DNA of 64,000 bases from Streptomyces spirodelae (lineage in GTDB: Bacteria > Actinomycetota > Actinomycetes > Streptomycetales > Streptomycetaceae), in assembly GCF_017676385.1 (NCBI RefSeq), contig NZ_JAFFZN010000011.1:124001-188000 (forward strand). The letters run 5' to 3'. Position numbers and translations under genes: made by a program. Below, piece by piece: positions 52,164 through 61,041 of this stretch (positions are counted from its first letter, which is position 1; each line of letters starts with the position of its first letter). The notes beneath the pieces were generated by a model. That model did no database searches. It worked only from the letters and a program-made list of their open reading frames with translations, and was not told where the DNA came from.

Positions 52164-54830
52164 ATGAGCAGTGAGCAGAACGGGGGCTCTCCCTCTCAGC
52201 CGGACGCCGCCCAGCGGCCCGGGCCGGGTTCCGGGGCCGTGCCGGGTTCCGGGGCCGGCCCTCGCACTCTCGCGGAGGACCTCCGCGCCCGGGACGACAG
52301 CGCGCTCGCCGCGCTGCTGCGTGCCCGCTCCGACCTCCTCTCCCCCGTTCCCGGCGACCTCACCCAGCTCGCCACCCGGGCGGGAACCCGCGCGTCCGTC
52401 GTACGGGCGCTGGAGCATCTGGACCAGTTCACGCTTCAGACCGCCGAGGCGCTGGCCGTCGCAAACGGTTCCCCGACCGCCTCCGGCGCCGGACCGCAGG
52501 AGAGCGCTCCGGCCGTCAGGGAAGCCCTCAGCGGGCTGCTGCCCGGCGAGGAGGCCGCCGATCGGCTGCCGCAGGCGCTCGCCGAGCTGCGCGCGCGGGC
52601 CCTGGTGTGGGGCCCTGAGGAGCAGCCCCGGCTGGTGCGTACGGCGCGGGAGCTGCTCACCTCGCCCTCGCCCACCGGCCTGGGGCCCACCCTTGTGGAG
52701 GCGGTGGCGGCGGCCGGGCCCGCCAAGCCCTCGCCCTCCCAGCTGCAGGAGACGCTGGCCCGGGTGGGGCTGCCCGGCACCCATGACCCGGTCAGCGCGC
52801 TGTCCGCGCTGACGTCCCTGTTCAGCGCCCCCGAGCGGATGGCGGCGCTGCTCGCCGAGGCACCGGAGGGTGCCGCGGCGGTGCTGCGGAAGCTGGAGTG
52901 GGGGCCGCCTTACGGCACCGTCGATCTGGAGGCCCCCTCGCCGCAGGTGGCGTGGCTGCTGGACCGTGCGCTGCTGGTGCCCACCGGCGGTGACACCGCG
53001 GGCGGTCCCGGCGCGCCGGGCAGTGTCGTGCTGCCCCGGGAGGTCGCTCTGCACCTGCGCGGCGGCCGGGCGCACCGGGTACTGGAGCCGTGCGCCCCGC
53101 CGGTCGCCGTCGCCCGGACGCACCCGGCCGGGACGGTCGACGCCACGGCGGCCGGGCAGGCGATGACGGCGGTGGCGACCGTCGAAGAGCTGCTGAGCCA
53201 CTGGGAGACGGAGCCGCCGCCGGTGCTGCGCGCCGGCGGGCTGGGCGTACGCGACCTCAAGCGGACCGCCATAGCGCTGGACCTGCCCGAACCGGCCGCC
53301 GCCTACTGGATCGAACTCGCCTACGTCGCGGGTCTGGTGGCCTCCGACGGCGAGGTGGACGAGGCGTACGCGCCGACCCCCGCGTACGACGAGTGGCTGC
53401 GCGCCGCACCGGCCGAGCGGTGGGCGAAGCTGGCCGTGGCCTGGTTCGCGGCGACCCGTACGGCCGGACTGGTGGGCGAACAGGACGGGCGGGGCCGCGG
53501 CCTGGCGCCGCTGGGGCCCGGACTCGACCGCAGCCCTGCCCCTGAGGTGCGGCAGCGCGCCCTCGGCCTCCTGGCCGCACTCCCGCCCGGCTCCGCGCCC
53601 GACCGCGACACCCTGCGCGAGCGGCTGCGCTGGGAGCGGCCGCTGCTGGGCAACCGCGCTGCGGCCCGTACAGCGGCGGCGGGGCAGGGTGAGACCGGCG
53701 GGGGCCAGGGGCTGCGGGCCCGGCTCCTCGGCTGGGCGCTGGACGAGGCGGAGACGCTGGGTGTCACCGGCAGAGGCGCGCTCGCCTCCTTCGTGCGCCC
53801 CCTCCTCGAAGCGGGCGCCGGAGAATCCGCCACTCCGCCCGACCGCCGCACGGCCGCCGCGGACACCGCCGCCGACGCCGCCGACGCAGCCGTCGCAGCC
53901 GTCGCCGAAGCGCTGGCTCCGCACCTCCCCGAACCCCTCTCCGAGGTGCTGCTCCAGGCCGACCTCACCGCCGTGGCCCCCGGCCCCCTGGAACGCGACC
54001 TGGCCGCCTTCCTCGCCGTACTGGCCGACGTGGAGTCCAAGGGCGGCGCGACCGTCTACCGCTTCACCCCCGGCTCCGTACGCCGCGCCCTTGACACCGG
54101 CCGTACCGCCGCCGACCTGCACGCCTTCCTCGCCGCGCACTCCAGCACGCCGGTGCCGCAGCCGCTGACGTATCTGATCGACGACGTGGCACGCAGGCAT
54201 GGACAGGTGCGGGTGGGTGCCGCCTCCTCGTATGTGCGCTGCGACGACGACGCGCTGCTCGCCGAGATCCTCGCCGACCGCCGCTCCGCGCCGCTGCGGC
54301 TGCGGAAGCTCGCTCCCACGGTGCTGGCCTCGGCGGCGCCGCCCGACCAGCTGCTGGCCCGGCTGCGGGAGATGGGACACGCGCCCGCTGCCGAGTCCGC
54401 CGAGGGAGACGTACTGCTGACCCGCCCCGACGCCCACCGCACCCCGCCGCGCACCGCGCCTGAGCCGGTGCCGGAGGGGCCGCCCGCCCCGGACGCCGCA
54501 CTGCTGACGGCCGCCGTACGCGCGATCCGCGCCGGCGACCACGCCGCCGTCGTGCCCCACAAGCCCAAGCCCCCCTCCGCGCCGCCGCCCCAGGGCGGCC
54601 TCCCGCGCACGGTCATGGCCGAGACCCTCGCCACGATGCAGTCCGCCACCCTCTCCGGCACCCCGGTATGGATCGGCTACGTCAACGCGGACGGCGCCGC
54701 CTCCCAGCGCGTGATCGCCCCCGTCAAGGTGGAGGGCGGCTTCGTCACCGCCTACGACCACACAGCGGAAGAGGTCCGCACCTACCCCCTGCACCGGATC
54801 ACGGGCGTGGCCGAGGTGACGGACGACTGA
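52164..54830 (+). CDS. Helicase-associated protein (Helicase_C_3 type), partner of the XPB helicase
   Basis: 888 aa, large, alanine-rich. Its middle has repeated winged-helix-like segments, for example LTQLATRAGTRASVVRALEHL and RDLKRTAIALDLPEPAAAYW. The segment GGATVYRFTPGSVRRALDTGRTAADLHAFLAAHSSTPVPQPLTYLIDDVA, listed here only for its order, is diagnostic of the XPB/Ssl2 helicase-conserved domain. The C-terminus (VWIGYVNADGAASQRVIAPVKVEGGF) is WYL-like. It is likely to act with the XPB helicase whose gene lies 2.3 kb further on. Start fixed by the promoter at 52151. Confidence 0.8.
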   Translation: MSSEQNGGSPSQPDAAQRPGPGSGAVPGSGAGPRTLAEDLRARDDSALAALLRARSDLLSPVPGDLTQLATRAGTRASVVRALEHLDQFTLQTAEALAVANGSPTASGAGPQESAPAVREALSGLLPGEEAADRLPQALAELRARALVWGPEEQPRLVRTARELLTSPSPTGLGPTLVEAVAAAGPAKPSPSQLQETLARVGLPGTHDPVSALSALTSLFSAPERMAALLAEAPEGAAAVLRKLEWGPPYGTVDLEAPSPQVAWLLDRALLVPTGGDTAGGPGAPGSVVLPREVALHLRGGRAHRVLEPCAPPVAVARTHPAGTVDATAAGQAMTAVATVEELLSHWETEPPPVLRAGGLGVRDLKRTAIALDLPEPAAAYWIELAYVAGLVASDGEVDEAYAPTPAYDEWLRAAPAERWAKLAVAWFAATRTAGLVGEQDGRGRGLAPLGPGLDRSPAPEVRQRALGLLAALPPGSAPDRDTLRERLRWERPLLGNRAAARTAAAGQGETGGGQGLRARLLGWALDEAETLGVTGRGALASFVRPLLEAGAGESATPPDRRTAAADTAADAADAAVAAVAEALAPHLPEPLSEVLLQADLTAVAPGPLERDLAAFLAVLADVESKGGATVYRFTPGSVRRALDTGRTAADLHAFLAAHSSTPVPQPLTYLIDDVARRHGQVRVGAASSYVRCDDDALLAEILADRRSAPLRLRKLAPTVLASAAPPDQLLARLREMGHAPAAESAEGDVLLTRPDAHRTPPRTAPEPVPEGPPAPDAALLTAAVRAIRAGDHAAVVPHKPKPPSAPPPQGGLPRTVMAETLATMQSATLSGTPVWIGYVNADGAASQRVIAPVKVEGGFVTAYDHTAEEVRTYPLHRITGVAEVTDD

Positions 54831-54945
54831 CCGGTCCCGGTGCGCAGCGCGGCCGATGGGCGAGGCCCGGAATGCCGGGGAAGCCGAACAGACTGTCGGG
54901 GTTCACGCTTGTCGCCGCGGGGAGTGGGTCCGCTACTTCACCCGC

Positions 54946-55590
54946 TCACCCCCGGGCCCGGCGTCGCTGAGCCAGCAGCCCCTCGACCAGTACGTCCACG
55001 TCCGTCCATGGGTTGACCTGGTGCCCGGCGCGGCCCGGCGGTGCGGCGGCGCGCAGTGCCGTGGCCCGCTCGACAGCCTGTGGGTGCAGCGGCGGTAACG
55101 ACGCGTATCTGAGGTGTTTGCGGTCCGCGTGGTATCCGCAGGCCGCGTGCCTCTCCAGGAGTTTCTGTGCCGCCTCGGAAGTCCTGTAGCCACGGAGCTC
55201 CTGGAAATGGAGCAGCAGCCACAGTTCGAAGCACGGGTTGCTGAGGGCGATGCTCAGTCCTTCGTCTCGCGCCATGCGCATCGCCCTGTCCAGGTCGGGA
55301 TGCGCAGCCGGTGCCTCGACGTCCATCACGCACCACACTTCGTCGTAGGGCGCGAAACGGTCCTCCCGGCTGCGCGGGGCGCGTTCCTTGTGCTTGACAG
55401 CAGCACGTACGAGCTCCGTGGGCACCCCGTGCCGGGGGCCGATCTCCACCTGCACAGGAAGCCCCCGCAGATCGCCCCTCAGGCCACGGAAGTACTGGTC
55501 CTCGGTGCACTCACCCTCGCAGTAGATGAGGACTCTACGCAGCTCCGGCCGCTTGGGACCGCCCCGCTTCAACGGTTTGCCCCGCCCCAC
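54946..55590 (-). CDS. RloB-like protein (AbiLii type)
   Basis: 214 aa. RloB hallmarks are visible: VLIYCEGECTEDQYFRGLRG at the N-terminus (Glu-Gly, Toprim-like), EVWCVMDVEAP (Asp pair) and ALSNPCFELWLLLHFQEL. This is the effector-type partner of RloA ATPases in Abi-type phage defence. GTG 55590 has GGAGG 5 nt upstream and lies inside the RloA-like gene (56-nt overlap), so the two are coupled. It converges with the helicase-associated gene. Confidence 0.82.
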   Translation of the reverse strand: MGRGKPLKRGGPKRPELRRVLIYCEGECTEDQYFRGLRGDLRGLPVQVEIGPRHGVPTELVRAAVKHKERAPRSREDRFAPYDEVWCVMDVEAPAAHPDLDRAMRMARDEGLSIALSNPCFELWLLLHFQELRGYRTSEAAQKLLERHAACGYHADRKHLRYASLPPLHPQAVERATALRAAAPPGRAGHQVNPWTDVDVLVEGLLAQRRRARG

Positions 55591-56905
55591 TGTCGCCTCC
55601 ACCCGCGATCTCGTCGGCCATCCGCCGCAGCAGTTCGTCGTCGAGGAACGGCAGCGCGCCGTACCGTCCCGACAAGTAGCGCTTCTCCAGGTTGTCCTTG
55701 GCCTCCCCCGAGTCCCGTACATAGAAGTCGGTGATCGGGAAAATCCGGGTCGCCAGGGTGTCCGGGTCCTTCTCCGTGAACCAGATCTGGTCACGGAAGA
55801 GATGCGTGCGCGCGTTGGTGCCGAGCAGCGAAGCCTCGTGCGTGGTGAAGAGCAGTTGGGCACCCTTCCTGTTGATGTCCGGCGACTGGAACATGCCCAC
55901 CAGCGCATCAGCGAGGTAGGGATGCAGCCGAGCGTCCAGTTCGTCGACGACGAGCGCTCCGCCCGACCCCAGCGTGTGCAGCACCGGACCCAGCATCCCG
56001 ATCCAGGTGCGGGTACCGCTGGACTCCTCGTCCAGCTCAAGAGCGAAGGTGCCGCCCTCGACGCGATGCTGAACCCGTACGTGACAGTCGGGTACATCAA
56101 CGCGGAAGGGCACTCCCACATCGTTCAGAGCCGTTTCGATGCGCTTGGTCTCTTCGAGCAGACGCTCGTCCGGTTCGCGGAATTCCAGCTCGGTGACGCC
56201 GAGGTCGGAGAAGCGCAGCAGATCGATCAGGGCGTCCTGGCTTCGCCTGTCCCTGCCGCGCAGCAGACCGACGGTGTAGTTGAGGCGCGCCTGGTAGTCG
56301 CGGTCGCTGGCGGTGCGCAGGCCGTCGCGGAACCAGCGGTGCAGGCGTCCGAGGAGTTCGTGGTTCTGCGCTGCGGCGACCGACAGATAGAGAGCGTTGG
56401 GTCGTAGCAACTCCGAGATGACCTTGCGCCGACCGGTCAGGGACCGCCCGAACGTCAGCGACTCCGGCCCGCTGCCGGCCCTCGAGTACAGCTTGCGCCG
56501 CTTGCCCTCCGGGAAATACGAGAGCCACTCCTCACGGATGCTCTCGTCGTCCGCTGTGAACCCGAACTCGTACCGGACGCCGTCGACAGCGAGGTCCAGT
56601 TCGTACGTACTGGGGTGGGCGCCCGGGTCCGGGCGGAGCCGGAACGGTTTGCGCGGGACGCCGCCCGCAGGGTCCCAATGACGGAAGGAGTCGAGGACTG
56701 CGGCCCGCATCCAGGCCAGTGCGGACACGACATTGGATTTGCCGGAGGCGTTTGCTCCGTACACGGCCGCGACCGGCACCGCAGAGAACCGGGTGCCCGG
56801 TACGGGCTGCTGTGCCCGCTGCGGCCGGTCGTCCCCGGCGACGAACGAAATCTCCTGTTCGTCCCGGATAGAGGCGTGATTGGTCACCTGAAAGCGCAGC
56901 AGCAC
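55535..56905 (-). CDS. RloA-like AAA family ATPase (AbiLi type)
   Basis: 456 aa. Starts LLRFQVTNHASIRDEQEISF, the usual ABC/SMC-like beginning of AAA_15/AAA_21 ATPases; Walker A GANASGKS (residues 50-57), signature/Walker B GGALVVDELDARLHPYL and switch LLFTTHEASLL are intact. GTG 56905 has GGGGAGG 5 nt upstream. With RloB it forms a two-gene defence module. Located on the minus strand between two plus-strand helicase genes that would be expected to be neighbours. Confidence 0.87.
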   Translation of the reverse strand: MLLRFQVTNHASIRDEQEISFVAGDDRPQRAQQPVPGTRFSAVPVAAVYGANASGKSNVVSALAWMRAAVLDSFRHWDPAGGVPRKPFRLRPDPGAHPSTYELDLAVDGVRYEFGFTADDESIREEWLSYFPEGKRRKLYSRAGSGPESLTFGRSLTGRRKVISELLRPNALYLSVAAAQNHELLGRLHRWFRDGLRTASDRDYQARLNYTVGLLRGRDRRSQDALIDLLRFSDLGVTELEFREPDERLLEETKRIETALNDVGVPFRVDVPDCHVRVQHRVEGGTFALELDEESSGTRTWIGMLGPVLHTLGSGGALVVDELDARLHPYLADALVGMFQSPDINRKGAQLLFTTHEASLLGTNARTHLFRDQIWFTEKDPDTLATRIFPITDFYVRDSGEAKDNLEKRYLSGRYGALPFLDDELLRRMADEIAGGGDSGAGQTVEAGRSQAAGAA

Positions 56906-57122
56906 GGCTACCTCCCCTCGATGCGGTCGGTGATGTCGCTGCAGAGCCTTTTTCGTCGTACTGCGACGATAACGGCCTGCATACGACACGCACCAGACCG
57001 TCAGCCGATCGTGTTACCGGCTCTTGCCCTCGGCTGCGGCGTGAAATGCTCCCGGCCCGCACACCGTCCGGTGCGGCACACTGGACGTTTGGTGCCGGAA
57101 CCGAACGTCGGAAGGGTGACGC
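56906..57122. promoter_or_regulatory. Divergent region between rloA-like and XPB genes
   Basis: No gene. It holds the promoters of both genes; a CCGCAC/GTGCGG dyad lies at about 57056-57075. Confidence 0.35.
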
Positions 57123-58778
57123 GTGAACGGTGGCCCCCTGATCGTGCAGAGCGACAAGACGCTGCTGCTCGAGGTTGATCACGAGCTGGCCGAGGCGTGC
57201 CGGAGGGCCATCGCGCCGTTCGCGGAGCTGGAGCGGGCTCCGGAGCACATGCACACCTATCGGGTGACACCGCTGGGGCTGTGGAACGCGCGGGCCGCCG
57301 GGCACGACGCGGAGCAGGTGGTCGACGCGCTGGTGGAGTACGCGCGGTATCCGGTGCCCCACGCGCTGCTGGTGGACATCGCCGAGACGATGGCGCGCTA
57401 CGGACGCCTCACGCTCAGCAAGCACCCCACACACGGGCTGGTGCTGGAGTCCACCGACCGGCCGGTGCTGGAAGAGGTGCTGCGGTCGAAGAAGATCCAG
57501 CCGCTGGTGGGCGAGCGGATCGACCCGGACACCGTGGCCGTGCACCCCTCCGAGCGCGGCCAGATCAAGCAGGTGCTGCTGAAGCTGGGCTGGCCGGCCG
57601 AGGACCTGGCCGGGTATGTGGACGGCGAGGCGCACCGCATCGCGCTGGAGGAGGACAGCTGGGCGCTGCGCCCCTACCAGCAGCAGGCCGTCGAGGGGTT
57701 CTGGCACGGCGGCTCGGGTGTCGTCGTCCTGCCCTGCGGCGCCGGGAAGACGCTGGTGGGCGCCGGTGCGATGGCCAAGGCGCAGGCGACCACACTGATC
57801 CTGGTCACCAACACGGTCTCGGCCCGCCAGTGGAAGCACGAGCTGGTGCGCCGCACCTCGCTGACCGAGGACGAGATCGGCGAGTACAGCGGGACGAAGA
57901 AGGAGATCCGCCCCGTCACCATCGCCACCTACCAGGTGATCACGACGAAGCGGAAGGGCGTCTACCCGCACCTGGAACTGTTCGACTCCCGTGACTGGGG
58001 CCTGATCGTCTACGACGAGGTGCATCTGCTGCCGGCCCCCGTCTTCAAGTTCACCGCCGATCTGCAGGCCCGCCGCCGGCTCGGACTGACGGCGACCCTT
58101 GTGCGGGAGGACGGCCGGGAGTCCGATGTGTTCTCCCTCATCGGCCCCAAGCGGTTCGACGCGCCCTGGAAGGAGATCGAGAACCAGGGCTACATCGCGC
58201 CCGCGGACTGCGTCGAGGTCCGGGTCAGCCTCACCGACTCCGAACGGCTCGCCTATGCGACGGCCGAACCGGAGGAGAAGTACCGCTTCTGTGCGACCAC
58301 CGACAGCAAGCGGCGGGTCACCGAGGCGCTGGTGCGCCGCCACGCGGGCGAGCAGACGCTGGTCATCGGCCAGTACATCGACCAGCTGGACGAATTGGGC
58401 GAGCACATCGGGGCACCGGTCATCAAGGGCGACACCAGCAACGCGCAGCGAGAGAAGCTGTTCGACGCCTTCCGGGCGGGCGAGCTGACCTGTCTGGTCG
58501 TCTCCAAGGTGGCCAACTTCTCGATCGATCTGCCGGAGGCCACTGTGGCGATACAGGTGTCGGGAACCTTCGGTTCCCGACAGGAGGAGGCCCAGCGCCT
58601 CGGGCGGGTGTTGCGGCCCAAGGCCGACGGCCACGAGGCGCGGTTCTACTCCGTCGTGGCGCGGGACACCATCGATCAGGATTTCGCGGCGCACCGGCAG
58701 CGGTTCCTCGCCGAGCAGGGGTACGCGTATCGGATCGTGGACTCGGTGGATTTGTTGGCGGAGCCTGACGAGGTGTAG
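57123..58778 (+). CDS. DNA repair helicase of the XPB family
   Basis: 551 aa, SF2 helicase. Motif I VVLPCGAGKTLVGAGAM, motif Ia ILVTNTVSARQWKHEL, motif II VYDEVHLLPAP (DEVH), motif III LGLTATLVREDGRE, motif VI RQEEAQRLGRVLRPK. It unwinds DNA 3' to 5' in repair or transcription. The N-terminal 190 residues (PLIVQSDKTLLLEVDHELA, AFAELERAPEHMHTYRVTPL-type) belong to the XPB family. GTG 57123 has AAGGGTG upstream. Confidence 0.95.
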   Translation: MNGGPLIVQSDKTLLLEVDHELAEACRRAIAPFAELERAPEHMHTYRVTPLGLWNARAAGHDAEQVVDALVEYARYPVPHALLVDIAETMARYGRLTLSKHPTHGLVLESTDRPVLEEVLRSKKIQPLVGERIDPDTVAVHPSERGQIKQVLLKLGWPAEDLAGYVDGEAHRIALEEDSWALRPYQQQAVEGFWHGGSGVVVLPCGAGKTLVGAGAMAKAQATTLILVTNTVSARQWKHELVRRTSLTEDEIGEYSGTKKEIRPVTIATYQVITTKRKGVYPHLELFDSRDWGLIVYDEVHLLPAPVFKFTADLQARRRLGLTATLVREDGRESDVFSLIGPKRFDAPWKEIENQGYIAPADCVEVRVSLTDSERLAYATAEPEEKYRFCATTDSKRRVTEALVRRHAGEQTLVIGQYIDQLDELGEHIGAPVIKGDTSNAQREKLFDAFRAGELTCLVVSKVANFSIDLPEATVAIQVSGTFGSRQEEAQRLGRVLRPKADGHEARFYSVVARDTIDQDFAAHRQRFLAEQGYAYRIVDSVDLLAEPDEV

Positions 58779-58785
58779 TGCCCCT

Positions 58786-58893
58786 GAGGGGGCGCCCCTG
58801 CCTCGCCGTCGCAGGCTGCGGGCCTGGTGTGGTTGCTCGCGCCCACGCGGCGGAGCCGCATATCAGACACAGGCCCGCGCCCCTGAGGGGCGC
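58786..58893. repeat. Structured Streptomyces intergenic element acting as bidirectional terminator
   Basis: GCGGGCCTG-(G)-TGT pairs with ACA-CAGGCCCGC about 60 nt later, enclosing GCGGC-GGA-GCCGC; it ends with GCGCCCC-TGA-GGGGCGC at 58877-58893. Words such as GCGCCCACGCGGCGGAGCCG are familiar from many Streptomyces 3' intergenic regions. It lies between two convergent genes. Confidence 0.8.
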
Positions 58894-58901
58894 CCCGCCA
58901 T

Positions 58902-60203
58902 TCAGGGCGATGTCTTCGGGGGTTTCATGGCGACGCGGCCGTCCGGGGTGATGGTCGCGGTTTCGCCGGTGCGTAGCCAGCCCTCGTGGAGGGGGGCCTC
59001 GTCCTCCACGTACGAGGCGGTGATCCACGGCCCGCGCAGCAGCAGCTCGCCCTGGGACTGGCCGTCCCAGGGGAGCGGCGTCAGGTCGGGGCCGGTGACG
59101 CCGTACTCGACCGAGGCGGGGAAGCGGTAGTGCCCGGACTCGGGCCGGGCCACACACGCCGGGGAGAGCGTCTCGGGCGTGCCCCAGGCCGCCGCCGTGC
59201 TGATGCCGTGCCGTGAGCCCAGCTCCTGGGCCAGCAGCGGGCCCCCGGGTTCCTCACCCGGCCCGCCCACCACGACGGCCTCCCGGAGCGAGGACAGGTC
59301 CCGCGGGTGGGCCGCCAGCTCCTCCAGCAGACCGTCCCATACGGCCGGGTCGGCGACGGCGAGAGTGGGACGCTCCCGTTCGGCCATCTCGGCGAGCGGC
59401 GCCGGCTGGTCGTAGGTGCCGGGCAGCAGCAGCGAGGCGCCGCCCGCGAACGCGGCGTAGGGCAGCCCCCAGGCGAGCATCCGCGACATCGGTACGACGG
59501 GCAGCACGAGATCGTCTTCGCCGATGCCGTACGCCTGCGGGGTCTGCGCCTGCAGCGCGTGCAGGTAGAGGGCGCGGTGACTGTAGGCGACCCCGCGCGG
59601 AGCCGTGCCGTCGTCGGAGGCGGCGTGACAGAGCACCGCCGCGTCGCGCTCGTCGAGCTCGGGCCAGTCGTAGCGTTTGCGGCGGTCGGTGATCAGCTCT
59701 TCGTAGTCGTGCACCTCGGCGCCGTACGCCGTGCCGCCGCTGACGACGGCTGCGGAGTCGCTGCCGCCCGCGACGATCACATGCCGCAGATGGCCGAGCC
59801 GGGGCAGTACGGAGGCGAGGGGGGCGAGCCCCGTGGGGTCGGTGATCAGGACCTGCGCCCCGCCGCGCACCGTCGCCGCGACGAGTTGGTCGGCCGGCAG
59901 CCACGGGTCGAGGGTGTGCAGGACGGCGCCCATCGAGGGAACGGCCAGATACGCCTCCAGGTGGTCGGCGGTGTTGGCCATCAGGGTGGCGACGGTGTCA
60001 CCGGCCGTCACCCCGAACTCGTCGTGGAGGGCACCAGCCAGCTGGACGGCGCGGACGCCCGTGTCGAAGAACGTACGGCGGTCGGGTTCGGCTCCGCCTG
60101 CGGTCCCCGCCCAGGTGGTCACCTGGGACGTTCCGTGCGCGAGCGCCCCGTGCACGAGGAGCCGGGTCACGGTCAGCGGGATGTCCTGCATTGTGCTTCG
60201 CAC
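58902..60203 (-). CDS. Degenerate AMP-binding (acyl-CoA synthetase-like) protein
   Basis: 433 aa. An AMP-binding fold is recognisable (RTFFDTGVRAVQLAGAL, DTVATLMANTADHLEAYLAV, LPVVPMSRMLAWGLPYAAF, WGTPETLSPACVA, EGWLRTGETATITPDG). However the ATP-binding loop reads SDDGTAPRG instead of SGTTGxPKG, the RTGD Asp is Glu, and the protein stops 11 residues after that, so the C-terminal subdomain with the catalytic Lys is absent. It may be inactive or have a different role. GTG 60203 has GGAGG 5 nt upstream; ATG 60191 is possible. Confidence 0.8.
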   Translation of the reverse strand: MRSTMQDIPLTVTRLLVHGALAHGTSQVTTWAGTAGGAEPDRRTFFDTGVRAVQLAGALHDEFGVTAGDTVATLMANTADHLEAYLAVPSMGAVLHTLDPWLPADQLVAATVRGGAQVLITDPTGLAPLASVLPRLGHLRHVIVAGGSDSAAVVSGGTAYGAEVHDYEELITDRRKRYDWPELDERDAAVLCHAASDDGTAPRGVAYSHRALYLHALQAQTPQAYGIGEDDLVLPVVPMSRMLAWGLPYAAFAGGASLLLPGTYDQPAPLAEMAERERPTLAVADPAVWDGLLEELAAHPRDLSSLREAVVVGGPGEEPGGPLLAQELGSRHGISTAAAWGTPETLSPACVARPESGHYRFPASVEYGVTGPDLTPLPWDGQSQGELLLRGPWITASYVEDEAPLHEGWLRTGETATITPDGRVAMKPPKTSP

Positions 60204-61041
60204 ACCGGCCTCCTCGGGCCTCTTCACACTCTGGTCGGCGGCCGTCCTGACGCCGTTCGGCGGGCCCGTGGCCGGCGGGTGCCGGCCGGCGGGGCGCCCC
60301 TCGGCGGGATCGGCCGGGTGGGTAGCCGGATTGTCGACCTGGTCGTCCCTGTTGATTCTTGCCCGGAGAGCGCGCGGTGTCAGCGGGACGTGGCGGCGCG
60401 GCGGGGGCGCGTATGCCGGCGGCGTGCCGTCGGCAGGGGGGCTCACGAGACGGGGGCCCGCCGTGCGGGGCGTGCTCGCGGGGTGGCGTCGGGGCGGGGT
60501 ACGAGGCGGCGTGGGAGGCGGGGGCGTGGTGGGTGGGGGGCGGGTTCAGGGCGTGCGCGGGTCCGGGGAGCTCGGCGCCGCTGCCAGTCACCCGTGCCGC
60601 CTCCTCGTCACCGGGAGGGCGGACCTTCCCGGATCGCCGTTGATTGCCGCCGGGCGACGACCTTAATCGAGTCACCGCCCCGACATCGAAACGGCACCGG
60701 CCAGAAGCTGCCCGGGGCCCGCCCCCGGAGAGCCCCAGGAGGGGCTGTGACGGCCCTGAAAATGGTTCGCCGGCCTCCCAGGAGCTGGCTACAATCCCCC
60801 ACTTGCCCCCTCGCCGCCCCCGCTCGGCGCGAGGCGCCCGCCGCACGGAAACCGGCCGGGCTCGTTCGTAGGCCGGTACGTAGATCTGCGTATGCCTGCG
60901 TAGACCTGTCCATCTGTACGCCTGCACCCGTGTGCTGCGCCTGCGCCGCGTATCCGCCTGCCCCCGACGGCGGCGTGCCCGCGTGCGCGGACCCGTACGC
61001 GGCGCGCGGGTGCGTGCTCGCGCCCTCCCGGAGGCAGTCTC
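60204..61041. other. 838-nt gap upstream of helD
   Basis: No gene is supported; open frames here have arginine/proline-rich shadow composition. It contains TACAAT at 60790-60795 and the dyad AGCCCC-AGGA-GGGGCT at 60731-60746. 60870-61030 is rich in repeated TGCGTA/CGTGCG words and would be a 240-nt leader of helD if TACAAT is its -10. Confidence 0.5.
60790..60795 (+). promoter_or_regulatory. TACAAT, probable -10 of the helD promoter
   Basis: TACAAT is a near-consensus -10; TTCGCC 18 nt upstream is a weak -35. The distance to the helD GTG predicts a long leader. Confidence 0.5.

Noticed and set aside
60700..61040. Rifamycin-associated element upstream of helD
   Set aside because: I looked for an inverted GGGGCTTGC-type element and found only an unrelated AGCCCC/GGGGCT dyad.
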